In this document: positions 18,101 to 26,384 of the stretch, one piece after another | Numbering within the stretch: the first letter of the stretch is position 1 | How the letters are laid out: each line of letters opens with the position of its first letter | Assembly (NCBI GenBank): GCA_016873655.1 | Contig: VGWI01000009.1 | Span: forward strand, 1 to 50,326 | DNA length: 50,326 bases | Direction: 5' to 3' | Origin: Lentisphaerota bacterium | GTDB taxonomy: Bacteria > Verrucomicrobiota > Kiritimatiellia > UBA8416 > VGWI01 | Notes under the pieces: model-generated | Seen by the model: only the letters and a program-made list of their open reading frames with translations | Told to the model about the DNA's origin: nothing | Databases searched by the model: none | Translations under genes and position numbers: made by a program

Positions 18101-21100
18101 ACTCGGAGAAGTACAGCGCCGCGTACGTCGCCCACTTGGCAAGCTGGTCCGTCATTGACCGCCTGCACAGCGTGGCGTCGAGGTCCGGAGTCGTGTTGTA
18201 GAAGTAGTACGTAAGGTAAGCTTCGCCCAGCCCCGGGCCGTCCCACCCTTCGCCCACAAGCGCGTACGGGGCAACCTTGGTCCCGTTGATCCGCGCCTCA
18301 TGCGGGCAGTACCTCACGGGTCTGCCGTCGGTCAGCCACGACGGACACGGTATGATCCGCGCCACCGCATCGCGCGAGGCAAGGGCCTGGACCTGCGCGT
18401 CGGACGCGCTCGCCACCACGTACTTGCCCGCGATGAATCCCGTGCCGACAGCCTGCGCTCCGGCGCCCTGAACGGTCGAGACCGCCACGCCGGACTGGAT
18501 GTCGTCGTGGAACATGACGAGCACGTTTCTGGGCGGCTTCGAACCGGTAAAGCCCAGCTTGCCGGATATCTTGTCCTTCGCCTCCAGAGTGCCCGCCCAC
18601 CTGACACGTGAACCCACGCTCTGGAGCTGCGCAGGCGTCATCACGACCGTCCTGGTGTTGGGCGAGACGGCGTTCAACACCACGCCGCCGGCCTGCTGCA
18701 CGGCCGCAAAGTCTTCCTCCGGCTTGTCCGAATCGGCCTGGATCAGCATGTGGACGGACTGGTCTGAGGGCACTCCCGCCAGCGACTGGCTGATCCCGCG
18801 CACAGGGTTCAGATAGCGCGACTTCAGGCGCAGCCGTTCATTGGCGAAATCGGACGGCACGCCTTCGGGCGCATTGTACCGGTCGAATATCTCGTCGGCA
18901 GAACGCGCTCCGCGCCATATCCGGACTTCGTCAATCCAGCCGCGGAATCCGAGGATCACCGGGCCGGTCGAACGCCAGGCGCCTATCGTCACTTCGTCGT
19001 CGCCGTGCTCCTGCTTGAACCCGAACACGGTCGGCGGCACAAGCGAGGCATCGGTCCTGTACGCGGCAAGCTTGCCGTTCACGTACAGTGACAGGGTGAG
19101 ACTGGCCTGGTCGTACGTGCCGGCAAGATGCGACCACTTGTCAACCGGGATCAGCAACGGCGCCAGTCCGCCTGTAATCTCCGTCAGCCCGGTCCCGTTC
19201 ACACGCACTTCCTGTCCGTCCGATGCGCGGTAGCGTATGTACGGCCTGTTCGTGATTGCCGACTCGGCGACGAGTCCGAGCTCGTAATTGATTCCGTAGT
19301 CGGTCGGGTTCGCGGCGCCTTCCATGCGACGGCAGACGATCACGCCGCCGACCCCGCCCGCTTCCGGCTTAACCCACGCCTCGACCGTCCAAGTCGGCGC
19401 CATGAGCTTGTTCTGTGGCGGAACGATCACGCGCGCATTGCCGTTGAAGTACATCGAGCGCTGGACCCCCGGCTCGAGGGAATCGAGCGGATCGGTCCTG
19501 CCGCTCGGAGGCAGGCTCGTCGCCGGGCGGGTAAGGTTGAACACTGGATCGGTCGAGCCGGTCACTTCCTCCCAGTCCGACAGGCCGTCATCATCGCTGT
19601 CAGGCATGTGCGGCATCGTCCCGAGAGCGAACTCGGTCTTGTTGACGAGCCCGTCGGCATCGAGATCCTCGTCCGGATCGCGCCGGTCGTCGCCATCGGT
19701 GTTCGGGTCGGTCGGGTCGTTTTGAGTGTAGTACTCATAGAGGTTGGAGAGCCCGTCGTTGTCCAGGTCGCCGTCCGGCCCGTGATCCCCGTTCGGATCC
19801 CTCGGATCGAGGCCGAACCGCTCCTCCCAGGAGTCCGGCAGGCCGTCGAAGTCGCTGTCATAGGGATCGGTCCCGAGCGTGCCGTTGTCCCACATCTCCA
19901 CGTCCTCATCCGCCTCCGCCCAGCGCAGCGGCAGCAAGTCAGACAGGTGCGCGCCGGCATCGTCACGGAACGAGGAACTGGACAGACGGCCGAAACTTTC
20001 GGCGCCGTAGCGCGAGGCCGTGAAATAGCCGAAGACATACGGGTTTGCCGTGTTCGGGTACTGCAGGCCGTCGGGGTTCGGAACACGCGAGTCAACGGGC
20101 GGATCCAGCGGATTGTGAACCGCAAGGTTGTCTATCCACGGCACGTACAGGTAGTCAGTGTATATCCGCGACCTGTCGGAGGCGGAAGCCCACCACGGGA
20201 TCGTGTTCACTCCCATCGGCCTCCCGTTCAGCGTCTGGAAGCCGTCGGGGGAAACCGGCCCGTGGTCCGGATCCGGCAGGTCATCGAACGTGTAGGCGAA
20301 GAACAGCAGCGCGCCCTTCGCGCCCTGCCGAACCGTCTTGGCGTTGAACGTCTGCCGGCGGGTCCAGCGGGTTCTCATGGTCGAACGGATTTCCTCGCGC
20401 GTCCTCGGTCCGTCCCAGACGAGTACATTGTCAATCCAGCCCGTGAAGTACTCCCTGAGCACCGGCTGACCGAATACGTTGCAAGCGGGCCATCCCACGT
20501 AGAACGTGCCGCCGTCCACCACCCCGTTAGGGTTGTCGTCGCCGGCGCCAATGACCGCCGGCATCCCGAGCCCGAGAATGTAGCCGATTGCCGGGGCATT
20601 GCTGCTCTGTATGCCGCCGAACCAGCCGTTCCAGGGGATCTCGGACGACGGAGTAACCGACACAATTTCGCCGTCTACGTAGAGCTTGAGCAGACCGACG
20701 AAATGGCCGTCGGCCATGTACGACCCGTCGTAAGTGGTCGCGACGTGGTACCAGCGGTCGTTCAGGAACGAGCCGCCGGGCGATGCCTTGGCCTCGACGA
20801 ATTGGATGTCGGCGGCGCTGCCATGATACCCGGCGAACGGCCGCCCGTCTGGATCAATGCCCACCTTGTAGTTGGCGCGGTAGGCGGAGGGCCACCCCAT
20901 CACGTTGCCCTGCGGCACAATGCCGCCCTTTTCAGTCACGACCTGCGTGCGGCCGCTGCGGGAATTCTGCGGGCGCGCCCAGGCTTCAACCGTGAACGTC
21001 CTCAACTCGCGATAGTCGTCTAGAAAGTGCGAAACCCTCGTCCGGGCCGCGGCATTGCCGTTCAGGTAGAGCGCCCTGCGCTTGATGGGGCTCTGGCTCT

Positions 21101-24100
21101 CCAGCCAGTCAGTCACGCCCGGGCTTTGCGCCTGGTCGGTCAGTTCGGCCACATCGGACAGTCCGTCCGTATCCGTGTCGAACCCTTCGTGGTTCTCGAA
21201 GGAGAACGCATAGGTGGGCGGGGCGTCGAACAAGTAGAGCACCATTAGATCCCAATACCATTCCCACGCGCCGCCGGCGCAAGTGCACATGGGACCATGA
21301 CACCCGAAACGCATCCCGAGCCAGTAGTACAGGTTTACCCATGACTGGTCTGAGCTGGTGTCAGTTACCCAGTGCGGACTGGGGTCGGTATGGTAGTAGG
21401 GCGCGTCATACGGCGGACGCAGAAGATTCGGGGTCAGTTGTACCGACTCGAATATGTTCTGCAATTCGTCCTGGTCACCGTCATGGAAGTCGGTCCCGGA
21501 AATCCACGGATAGACCCGCATGTCCATGGACGCCAGCGCCTGCAAGTGTATCAGCAGACCGGGGAACGGAACAGGCTGAAACAGGACTTTGCTGGCAACA
21601 ACATCCAAGGTGCCCATCAGGGGGTCGAGCCCGTGGAAGGTCTCCCAGTAGTCGTCCATGTTGTCCCAGTCTGTATCCGGATCCCGCGGATCGGTGCCTG
21701 AGAACATCCAGACCACGGCCGGGAAAACCTCTGTGCCGGTGATGTAGTGCCACTCGACCCGGTTGAACGGCGGATCGGCGTAGTAGTTCGGGTCCCAGGT
21801 GTAGGGCTGACGGCCGCCCGGCCCCACATACCAGAGATTGCCGGAAAGCTCGTCATCGAAGAAATCGAACGGCTCATAGCCGTAGAGCCCCCGGCCCGGC
21901 GCCCACGCCATCGTGCCGTCGTTGTAAAGCCACTGCCAGTGATAGACAGCCCCCGCGAAGTACTCCTGATACGCCATCAGGCCGTCGCCATCGTAGTCTG
22001 CGTACATGTCGCCAGTCGTGCCGTCCTGGCCGCCGGCCCAATTCACCACCTCCGCGACGCCCTGGGCATTGATCTGCACATCGCCGGCGCCGGGATACTC
22101 CGCCTCCCAACCGTCGGGCAGGTAGTCCTTGTCGGTATCTGCCGTTGTGGGACACAGCCCGCCGCCGATGAACCATTCGTAGGTTATCTCGCCGGATATT
22201 TCATCGAAAATCGCTATGCCTGCGCCGTTGTTCTGCGTGAAATTGAAGTGGCCGCGCTCGGCGCTGTCGGAAGTCTGATCATAGTCGGTATCCCAGTCAT
22301 AGATGTCAGTCGGGAACCGTTTGTTCTGCCAGCCCGGCACCGCCGTCCTGGCCGCCATGATATTGGTGGAAGTGGCCCAGCTTTGGAACTCCTCGAAGTT
22401 GCTCAAACCATCAAACGGAGCGTCATAGTTCTCGTTTGCGTCAAGCGGATCCTGAGCGTCGAGGGCCATGTAGTATTCCCACCCGTCCCAGATGCCGTCG
22501 TCGTCGGAATCCAGTTTGAACGGATGCGTGGCCCTGTCATCCGGATCATCCTCGGTTATGGCGGCCAGACCTCGATCGCCTATCAGCTCCTCGTAGTTGA
22601 TGTAGGCCGCGGTGTTCGGGCCGGCAGGCCCATACCTGGTAAGGTACCCGTACCCCGTCCCCGGGTGGAACCCGTAGGTCAGGTACACATTGAAGTGCCG
22701 GTTGGATGGCAGCAGGGCGTCCTGGGCAAACCAGTCGCCATCGGGATTCTCGTTCCCGTCACGCGTGCCGTCGTTGTCGGTGTCGGCATCCCACGGATCA
22801 TACGCGAAGGCCATTTCCCATCCGTCCGGCATCTGGTCACGGTCCACATCCCAGTAGAACGGATGCGAACAACGCGGTCTCCCAGGGAACTCCTGCCTGA
22901 GTATCACTCCGTTCGACGTGCCGGCGAACGGAAGCCGCCACGCGGCATACTCCATCTCGTCCGTCAGCCACTTGCCCGATCCGCCGCTGACAGGATCGTA
23001 CATGACGTCGTAGTCAGGCCGACCTGCATCGGGCGGTGTCTTGTGAACCTGGGCGGGATTGTACCGCCGGTCCGCTATCCGCGCTGAACAATCGTAGTTG
23101 CCGTTCTGGAAAAACGATCCGTCGCCCCGGCCGAAGTACACATAGACTGAATCGGTATTCCGGTTGACGACCACAAAGTCGTCGAGCTGGTCGTTATTGA
23201 TCCGTCCGACCGCCACCCACATTGGGCTGTCGCCCACGTCAACCGTCGTGCCTGAGGCGAAAGACGCGTCATCCTTGCTGCCGAGAAGAACCGCCACCGT
23301 GTCGTTCAACTCGTTGACAACCACCAGATCCATCGTGTTGTTCGGCACGGGAAAGATGGCGTCGAACTGGCCCCTGGCCAGATGTCTTGGACCGGCGCCG
23401 ATCGGCAGCCCCTTGGTGAAGCCCGGCGTCAGGAACGACCCGTCGCCGTTTCCGTGCCTGCTGCGCACGTTGTTGTCGCCATATTCAACCCATGCGAGGT
23501 CGTTGTACATGTCGCCGCTGAATTCGCCGATCTCCACGGCCTTCGGCCTGCTGCCGACCCCGAACTCGGACTTGATCGCGAAAGTGCCTGTGCCGTTGTT
23601 CGTGATAACCGTTATCGAGTCGTTGCCCTCGTTGGCGACAACGAGGTCGAGGAGCACGCCGCCCAGCACCACCGTGTTGGTGGGCGCACGCAGGATTCCG
23701 GCCGCGATGTACGCCGGACGCCTGCCGGCGCCGATCGGGATCGTCTGCTGCAGCGTCAGGCCGCCAAGTCCGTCGCCCTGGAAGATGACCACGTTCCCGT
23801 TGGTGACGGACACGGCGACATCCATGGTGCCGTTCCGGTTGAAGTCGCCCACCGCCACGCATGAAGGGCCGTAACCGGCCGTGTAGTGGCTGACGTTGAA
23901 GCCGTTCCCGGCCCGCAAGAGCACCGAGATCGTGTTCGTCCCCATGTTGGCGGTAACGAGATCGCTGACGGCCCCGCCCGTAACAAGGTCCGCGCTTGCG
24001 ATCGCAACCGGCAGTCGGCCGACACCCCACTCGTCCCGCGGGTCCGGCGGGTTAAAGATGCCGTTGGCGCCGTTGCGTCCATAGAGGACCGACACCGAAT

Positions 24101-25712
24101 CGTGGCCGGCATTCGCTATGGCCAGATCCTGCGGACCGCCGTTGAAGTTCGCTATGACAACCGACATCGGCAAAGCGGCATTGACGCTACGGTACGGCAC
24201 AAAATGGTTCAGCGGATCGCCGACCGGGTCCCCGCCATGCACCGACTGCCACTCGTCCCACGAATACTCGTAGCCGTCGTCGAATCCGTCGCCCTGCACG
24301 CTGCCGCCGACTATTTCAGAGTCGATGGCGTCCGCAAAACTCTGGTCGCCGGTATCGGCCCAGTTGACCTGGTACCGGTACACGGGTTTCGTGATGCCGG
24401 CGACAGCTACGGCGGAGGTCCAGGTTCCGGGGACGATCGAATCGGGGCCCACGTACTCCTCGTAGGCCCTGAGACCGACGTCTGTCCGGTAACCCGTGGT
24501 AGTGTTCCAACGGAAATCCTGGTCGGCATTGTTGTCTCTGCCGTTTACACCTATCGCGCTGACAACGGCAGCGGCGTTTCGCTGGTCCCCGACACGGGCG
24601 CTGACGTTGGTGCCGCTGGGCAAGTGGTAGAACTCATACCCGTCATCCATGCCGTCGCCGTCGCTGTCGGCATTGATCGGGCTGGCTTCGAATAACGCGG
24701 CGCCGTTCGTGATCAGGACATGCGATATGATGTACTCCTGGATGTTGGCAAGGAGGTCGTTGTCGGGGTCTCCGAAAGCGCCGTTTACGCCGACCGCGCT
24801 GTTCGGATTGAGACCGAACTTGATCTCCCAGAGGTCGGGCAAACCGTCGCCGTCATTGTCAAGCTGGGAACTGCCGAACACTGCCTTGATCTTGCGGACC
24901 CCGTTCATGGTTACGCTGTTGGTTGTCGTGACCTTCCCGTCATCCCACGCGAGGAAATAGTTCCCGGCGATGGCATACGCAGTGAGGAATACCGACTCCC
25001 CGTTCGTGTACCAATCCTTGCTCGGATTGCGGGTGACGGCCCCGCCCCCCTCGATCTCGACAATCAGCTTGTACTCGTCCGTCCAGTTCCACTTGATCGT
25101 GGACGAATTGGTGATCGACAGGAGGTCGGTCTGATTGCCGCTCCCGGAAGGCGTGATGCTGCCAGTGCCTGTCCAGCCGCTGACAAGCGTCCTGTAGTTC
25201 ACCGGATCAATAGGCATTGGGAACGGCGAGGTGACGGTGAAACGCTGTTGGTCCCCGACATTGTAGTAGTTTATGCCGGACCCGGGCACCGGACTGCCAA
25301 CGGTTCCGGTCGTGTTGGTCGAAGTGACACGCACACCAACCAGGAACGTGGCCTTGATGTAGACATCGTTCGTGCCGCCATAGACGAAGAGAGTGCGCTT
25401 GTTTATCGGCTGACTGATCGTCCCGCCACCGTAGACCAGCTCCCATCGAAGGAACTTCGAGAGCGGCTTCTCCGCGGCCTCAATCCAGATATTGGGCGTA
25501 GTCACAACGAAAGGCAGATTCGAGGCATAGGTGCCGTAGTCCGTCACGTTCGTCGGCGCCACAATGTAACCCAGGCTGCCGTCACCCGGCTCAGGATAGA
25601 TATAGAGATTGTACGCCGCCTTCGCCTGCCCGGCTCCGAGGAGCAGCAGACCAAGAGCGGCAAGCCAGCCCAGCACAGATCCACCCGAGTGCGTCAACTT
25701 GCGCTTTGTCAT
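15138..25712 (-). CDS. Giant secreted multidomain protein with M10 (matrixin-like) protease, two LamG domains and calcium-binding repeats
   Basis: This 3524-aa protein starts at an ATG preceded by GGAAGAG and followed by a signal peptide (to about residue 32). In order: beta-repeat/Ig-like region (about 35-280); DxDxDG-L-P-D-x-W calcium repeats of thrombospondin type 3 style, recurring along the chain from about 285; FG-GAP/VCBS-like repeats (about 510-880); LamG domain (about 1540-1770); second LamG (about 2085-2280); two inhibitor/propeptide-like segments (about 2330-2460); metzincin protease with HEFGHCLGMGH (His2607, Glu2608, His2611, His2617) and a matrixin-like LAYGYFPN before it; further calcium repeats; and a C-terminal beta module ending FYRVIVL. 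It is probably exported or displayed, with calcium needed for folding. Substrate and adhesion target are unknown. Confidence 0.85.
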   Translation of the reverse strand: MTKRKLTHSGGSVLGWLAALGLLLLGAGQAKAAYNLYIYPEPGDGSLGYIVAPTNVTDYGTYASNLPFVVTTPNIWIEAAEKPLSKFLRWELVYGGGTISQPINKRTLFVYGGTNDVYIKATFLVGVRVTSTNTTGTVGSPVPGSGINYYNVGDQQRFTVTSPFPMPIDPVNYRTLVSGWTGTGSITPSGSGNQTDLLSITNSSTIKWNWTDEYKLIVEIEGGGAVTRNPSKDWYTNGESVFLTAYAIAGNYFLAWDDGKVTTTNSVTMNGVRKIKAVFGSSQLDNDGDGLPDLWEIKFGLNPNSAVGVNGAFGDPDNDLLANIQEYIISHVLITNGAALFEASPINADSDGDGMDDGYEFYHLPSGTNVSARVGDQRNAAAVVSAIGVNGRDNNADQDFRWNTTTGYRTDVGLRAYEEYVGPDSIVPGTWTSAVAVAGITKPVYRYQVNWADTGDQSFADAIDSEIVGGSVQGDGFDDGYEYSWDEWQSVHGGDPVGDPLNHFVPYRSVNAALPMSVVIANFNGGPQDLAIANAGHDSVSVLYGRNGANGIFNPPDPRDEWGVGRLPVAIASADLVTGGAVSDLVTANMGTNTISVLLRAGNGFNVSHYTAGYGPSCVAVGDFNRNGTMDVAVSVTNGNVVIFQGDGLGGLTLQQTIPIGAGRRPAYIAAGILRAPTNTVVLGGVLLDLVVANEGNDSITVITNNGTGTFAIKSEFGVGSRPKAVEIGEFSGDMYNDLAWVEYGDNNVRSRHGNGDGSFLTPGFTKGLPIGAGPRHLARGQFDAIFPVPNNTMDLVVVNELNDTVAVLLGSKDDASFASGTTVDVGDSPMWVAVGRINNDQLDDFVVVNRNTDSVYVYFGRGDGSFFQNGNYDCSARIADRRYNPAQVHKTPPDAGRPDYDVMYDPVSGGSGKWLTDEMEYAAWRLPFAGTSNGVILRQEFPGRPRCSHPFYWDVDRDQMPDGWEMAFAYDPWDADTDNDGTRDGNENPDGDWFAQDALLPSNRHFNVYLTYGFHPGTGYGYLTRYGPAGPNTAAYINYEELIGDRGLAAITEDDPDDRATHPFKLDSDDDGIWDGWEYYMALDAQDPLDANENYDAPFDGLSNFEEFQSWATSTNIMAARTAVPGWQNKRFPTDIYDWDTDYDQTSDSAERGHFNFTQNNGAGIAIFDEISGEITYEWFIGGGLCPTTADTDKDYLPDGWEAEYPGAGDVQINAQGVAEVVNWAGGQDGTTGDMYADYDGDGLMAYQEYFAGAVYHWQWLYNDGTMAWAPGRGLYGYEPFDFFDDELSGNLWYVGPGGRQPYTWDPNYYADPPFNRVEWHYITGTEVFPAVVWMFSGTDPRDPDTDWDNMDDYWETFHGLDPLMGTLDVVASKVLFQPVPFPGLLIHLQALASMDMRVYPWISGTDFHDGDQDELQNIFESVQLTPNLLRPPYDAPYYHTDPSPHWVTDTSSDQSWVNLYYWLGMRFGCHGPMCTCAGGAWEWYWDLMVLYLFDAPPTYAFSFENHEGFDTDTDGLSDVAELTDQAQSPGVTDWLESQSPIKRRALYLNGNAAARTRVSHFLDDYRELRTFTVEAWARPQNSRSGRTQVVTEKGGIVPQGNVMGWPSAYRANYKVGIDPDGRPFAGYHGSAADIQFVEAKASPGGSFLNDRWYHVATTYDGSYMADGHFVGLLKLYVDGEIVSVTPSSEIPWNGWFGGIQSSNAPAIGYILGLGMPAVIGAGDDNPNGVVDGGTFYVGWPACNVFGQPVLREYFTGWIDNVLVWDGPRTREEIRSTMRTRWTRRQTFNAKTVRQGAKGALLFFAYTFDDLPDPDHGPVSPDGFQTLNGRPMGVNTIPWWASASDRSRIYTDYLYVPWIDNLAVHNPLDPPVDSRVPNPDGLQYPNTANPYVFGYFTASRYGAESFGRLSSSSFRDDAGAHLSDLLPLRWAEADEDVEMWDNGTLGTDPYDSDFDGLPDSWEERFGLDPRDPNGDHGPDGDLDNDGLSNLYEYYTQNDPTDPNTDGDDRRDPDEDLDADGLVNKTEFALGTMPHMPDSDDDGLSDWEEVTGSTDPVFNLTRPATSLPPSGRTDPLDSLEPGVQRSMYFNGNARVIVPPQNKLMAPTWTVEAWVKPEAGGVGGVIVCRRMEGAANPTDYGINYELGLVAESAITNRPYIRYRASDGQEVRVNGTGLTEITGGLAPLLIPVDKWSHLAGTYDQASLTLSLYVNGKLAAYRTDASLVPPTVFGFKQEHGDDEVTIGAWRSTGPVILGFRGWIDEVRIWRGARSADEIFDRYNAPEGVPSDFANERLRLKSRYLNPVRGISQSLAGVPSDQSVHMLIQADSDKPEEDFAAVQQAGGVVLNAVSPNTRTVVMTPAQLQSVGSRVRWAGTLEAKDKISGKLGFTGSKPPRNVLVMFHDDIQSGVAVSTVQGAGAQAVGTGFIAGKYVVASASDAQVQALASRDAVARIIPCPSWLTDGRPVRYCPHEARINGTKVAPYALVGEGWDGPGLGEAYLTYYFYNTTPDLDATLCRRSMTDQLAKWATYAALYFSESATPGREYSFDIGFGMDPAGAFDGPFGVLAYGYFPNDINPEPIAGDCYYDEDETWTIAGTGIDLRFVSLHEFGHCLGMGHSDDPTAVMFPFYSGSNEDPVLQADDIDGIQALYASAQGTGRAEFRFDDGGLSAEDFSTDADWLTGWASAAIPNGAVFSLDTPPLDRDSDGDQMPDWWEIGNGLNPYDPSGENGPYGDVDRDELNNIYEYYADTDAYPGRSNPRVADTDNNGFVDYDSGVDGAGNGRTAGERYDDGDRIPDGWEIMYRGYAPTTGQRGLDPAYYDAHLDPDEDGWSNYAEYMGYWTDMNLIPPARVRSSNPLSPTNYPMPIIEVRARYFGMRGADIRDVLAGGATVRLNFYGTPAMDGTPWGTLTMDQDVMTVDALTTGHMIEGTNYVFGFLDMNNNGIWDWSPTPGAGEPAGIADPQPVIGWGDINSVEIGLTDFRQGYPRFTWTQIPTASGYYVTLKRGTTTIINNRYIANRARNYLHEGDYLAAGVMGLSGVSPFSTYVLTISYEEDVSGHKYLNPHPQTGMFSLVDLVTLSQPSFITSHGFTYDYARNEIEWSMVAGATSYRIEVARTNNGPAIASRVAPAPYRSVSGSYRAELPVYGGDTVNRSFKLTNGTYRVRVRAEIPGVTPSPWREQSFNLNVREPQAGGKSMITGDVYYFGKTARGYGPGLTNDLRIIVQSFTSAGFSGRPDSQVEFGYVCNTNNPATRKGAYKLMGLHTGVHYVRAFLDLNGNRALDFFEPYGFAVQYQTDWEYQPRSIHLTGSGSVAVNDVRIVIRDRDTDDDGLPDGWEYSALGGTLGYDAGQDPDGDGASNLQEYEDTWIDSDPLKYDTDGDGVSDGDELRLGLLTHVADTDGDGIADGVEVALGLDARNALGDYDGDGIIDAVEILRTKTDPRSGADVLRFIKVMPCDPSAPEVFRLEWDGKPGVAYQVQFSADLRTWLNVPNGRMTGAGVGLSHTERNPGTGGLRFYRVIVL

Positions 25713-25952
25713 ATCTCTTCCAATGCCTCCCGAGGCTTGATCATCCATCCATTCAACGATTGTCACACCACAAATCAACAACAGACATGGCAACATACAT
25801 GCCAGCACAGGCTGGGCTCCAGCAACATTCTGCCCTACAGTCTGTTACACGTACTCGCCCGCCATTTCTCCCGCGTACTGCATCACGGATTGCGCTCATG
25901 CAGCGCACATCCTGACGTCATGAATCCAACGAGTCCAGCTTCAAACGTGCGG

Positions 25953-26363
25953 TCATTCGGCAACGGCGCTCGTATCTTCGTCTGAACTTGTCCTGACCTT
26001 TGCCTGCAACTCTTTGAACTCCTTCTTGAGGGCATCGAACTTGGCCTGCATTTCTGCCAATTCCGGCGCCTTTCTTGCCAGGCGGGCCTCAAATTCCGCG
26101 CCCATGTTGCCGGCCTGCGCCAACGCACTCAGGTCCCTGTCCTGCTTGATCGCCCTGTCACGTATCTGGCTCATCCACTTGTTCAGTTCAATCATCTCGG
26201 CCAGTACCGTTCGCTGCCTGGCAAATGCGTCTGCAACTGAGTCGTCGGCCGGTGCGGAGACCGACTCGGCAGAACCGTCCGCAGCCACTTCCCCTGCCCC
26301 GCGAACGCCCGATGCCCCCGCCAACACAACGCCTGCGCACAAGATTGCCAGCAGCTTTTTCAC
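25953..26363 (-). CDS. Small secreted coiled-coil protein between the two giant genes
   Basis: This 136-aa protein has a signal peptide (about residues 1-23) and an Ala/Ser-rich spacer. A charged helix then runs almost to the end (about 42-125), with heptad-like spacing in LAEMIELNKWMSQIRDRA and ELAEMQAKFDALKKEFKELQAKV. It should form a periplasmic or surface coiled coil, in size and composition like Skp/OmpH-type chaperones or Lpp-like spacers, but without a recognised family. The start is a GTG with GGGAGAAC upstream, only 21 bp after the stop of the 3351-aa protease gene. Translational coupling to that gene is likely. Confidence 0.75.
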   Translation of the reverse strand: MKKLLAILCAGVVLAGASGVRGAGEVAADGSAESVSAPADDSVADAFARQRTVLAEMIELNKWMSQIRDRAIKQDRDLSALAQAGNMGAEFEARLARKAPELAEMQAKFDALKKEFKELQAKVRTSSDEDTSAVAE

Positions 26364-26384
26364 ATCGTTCTCCCGCCGTCTGTT

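Noticed and set aside
15792-18158. 788-codon plus-strand frame inside the 3524-aa gene, and similar frames at 19128-21023 and 21747-23087
   Set aside because: They lie opposite repeat-rich coding sequence, have arginine- and valine-rich translations with no domains, and lack ribosome binding sites.
15400-25000. Regularly spaced short repeats (GTCGCCGTC-like) suggestive of a CRISPR array
   Set aside because: They are in-frame codons for DxDxDG calcium-binding motifs, unevenly spaced and within one coding frame.
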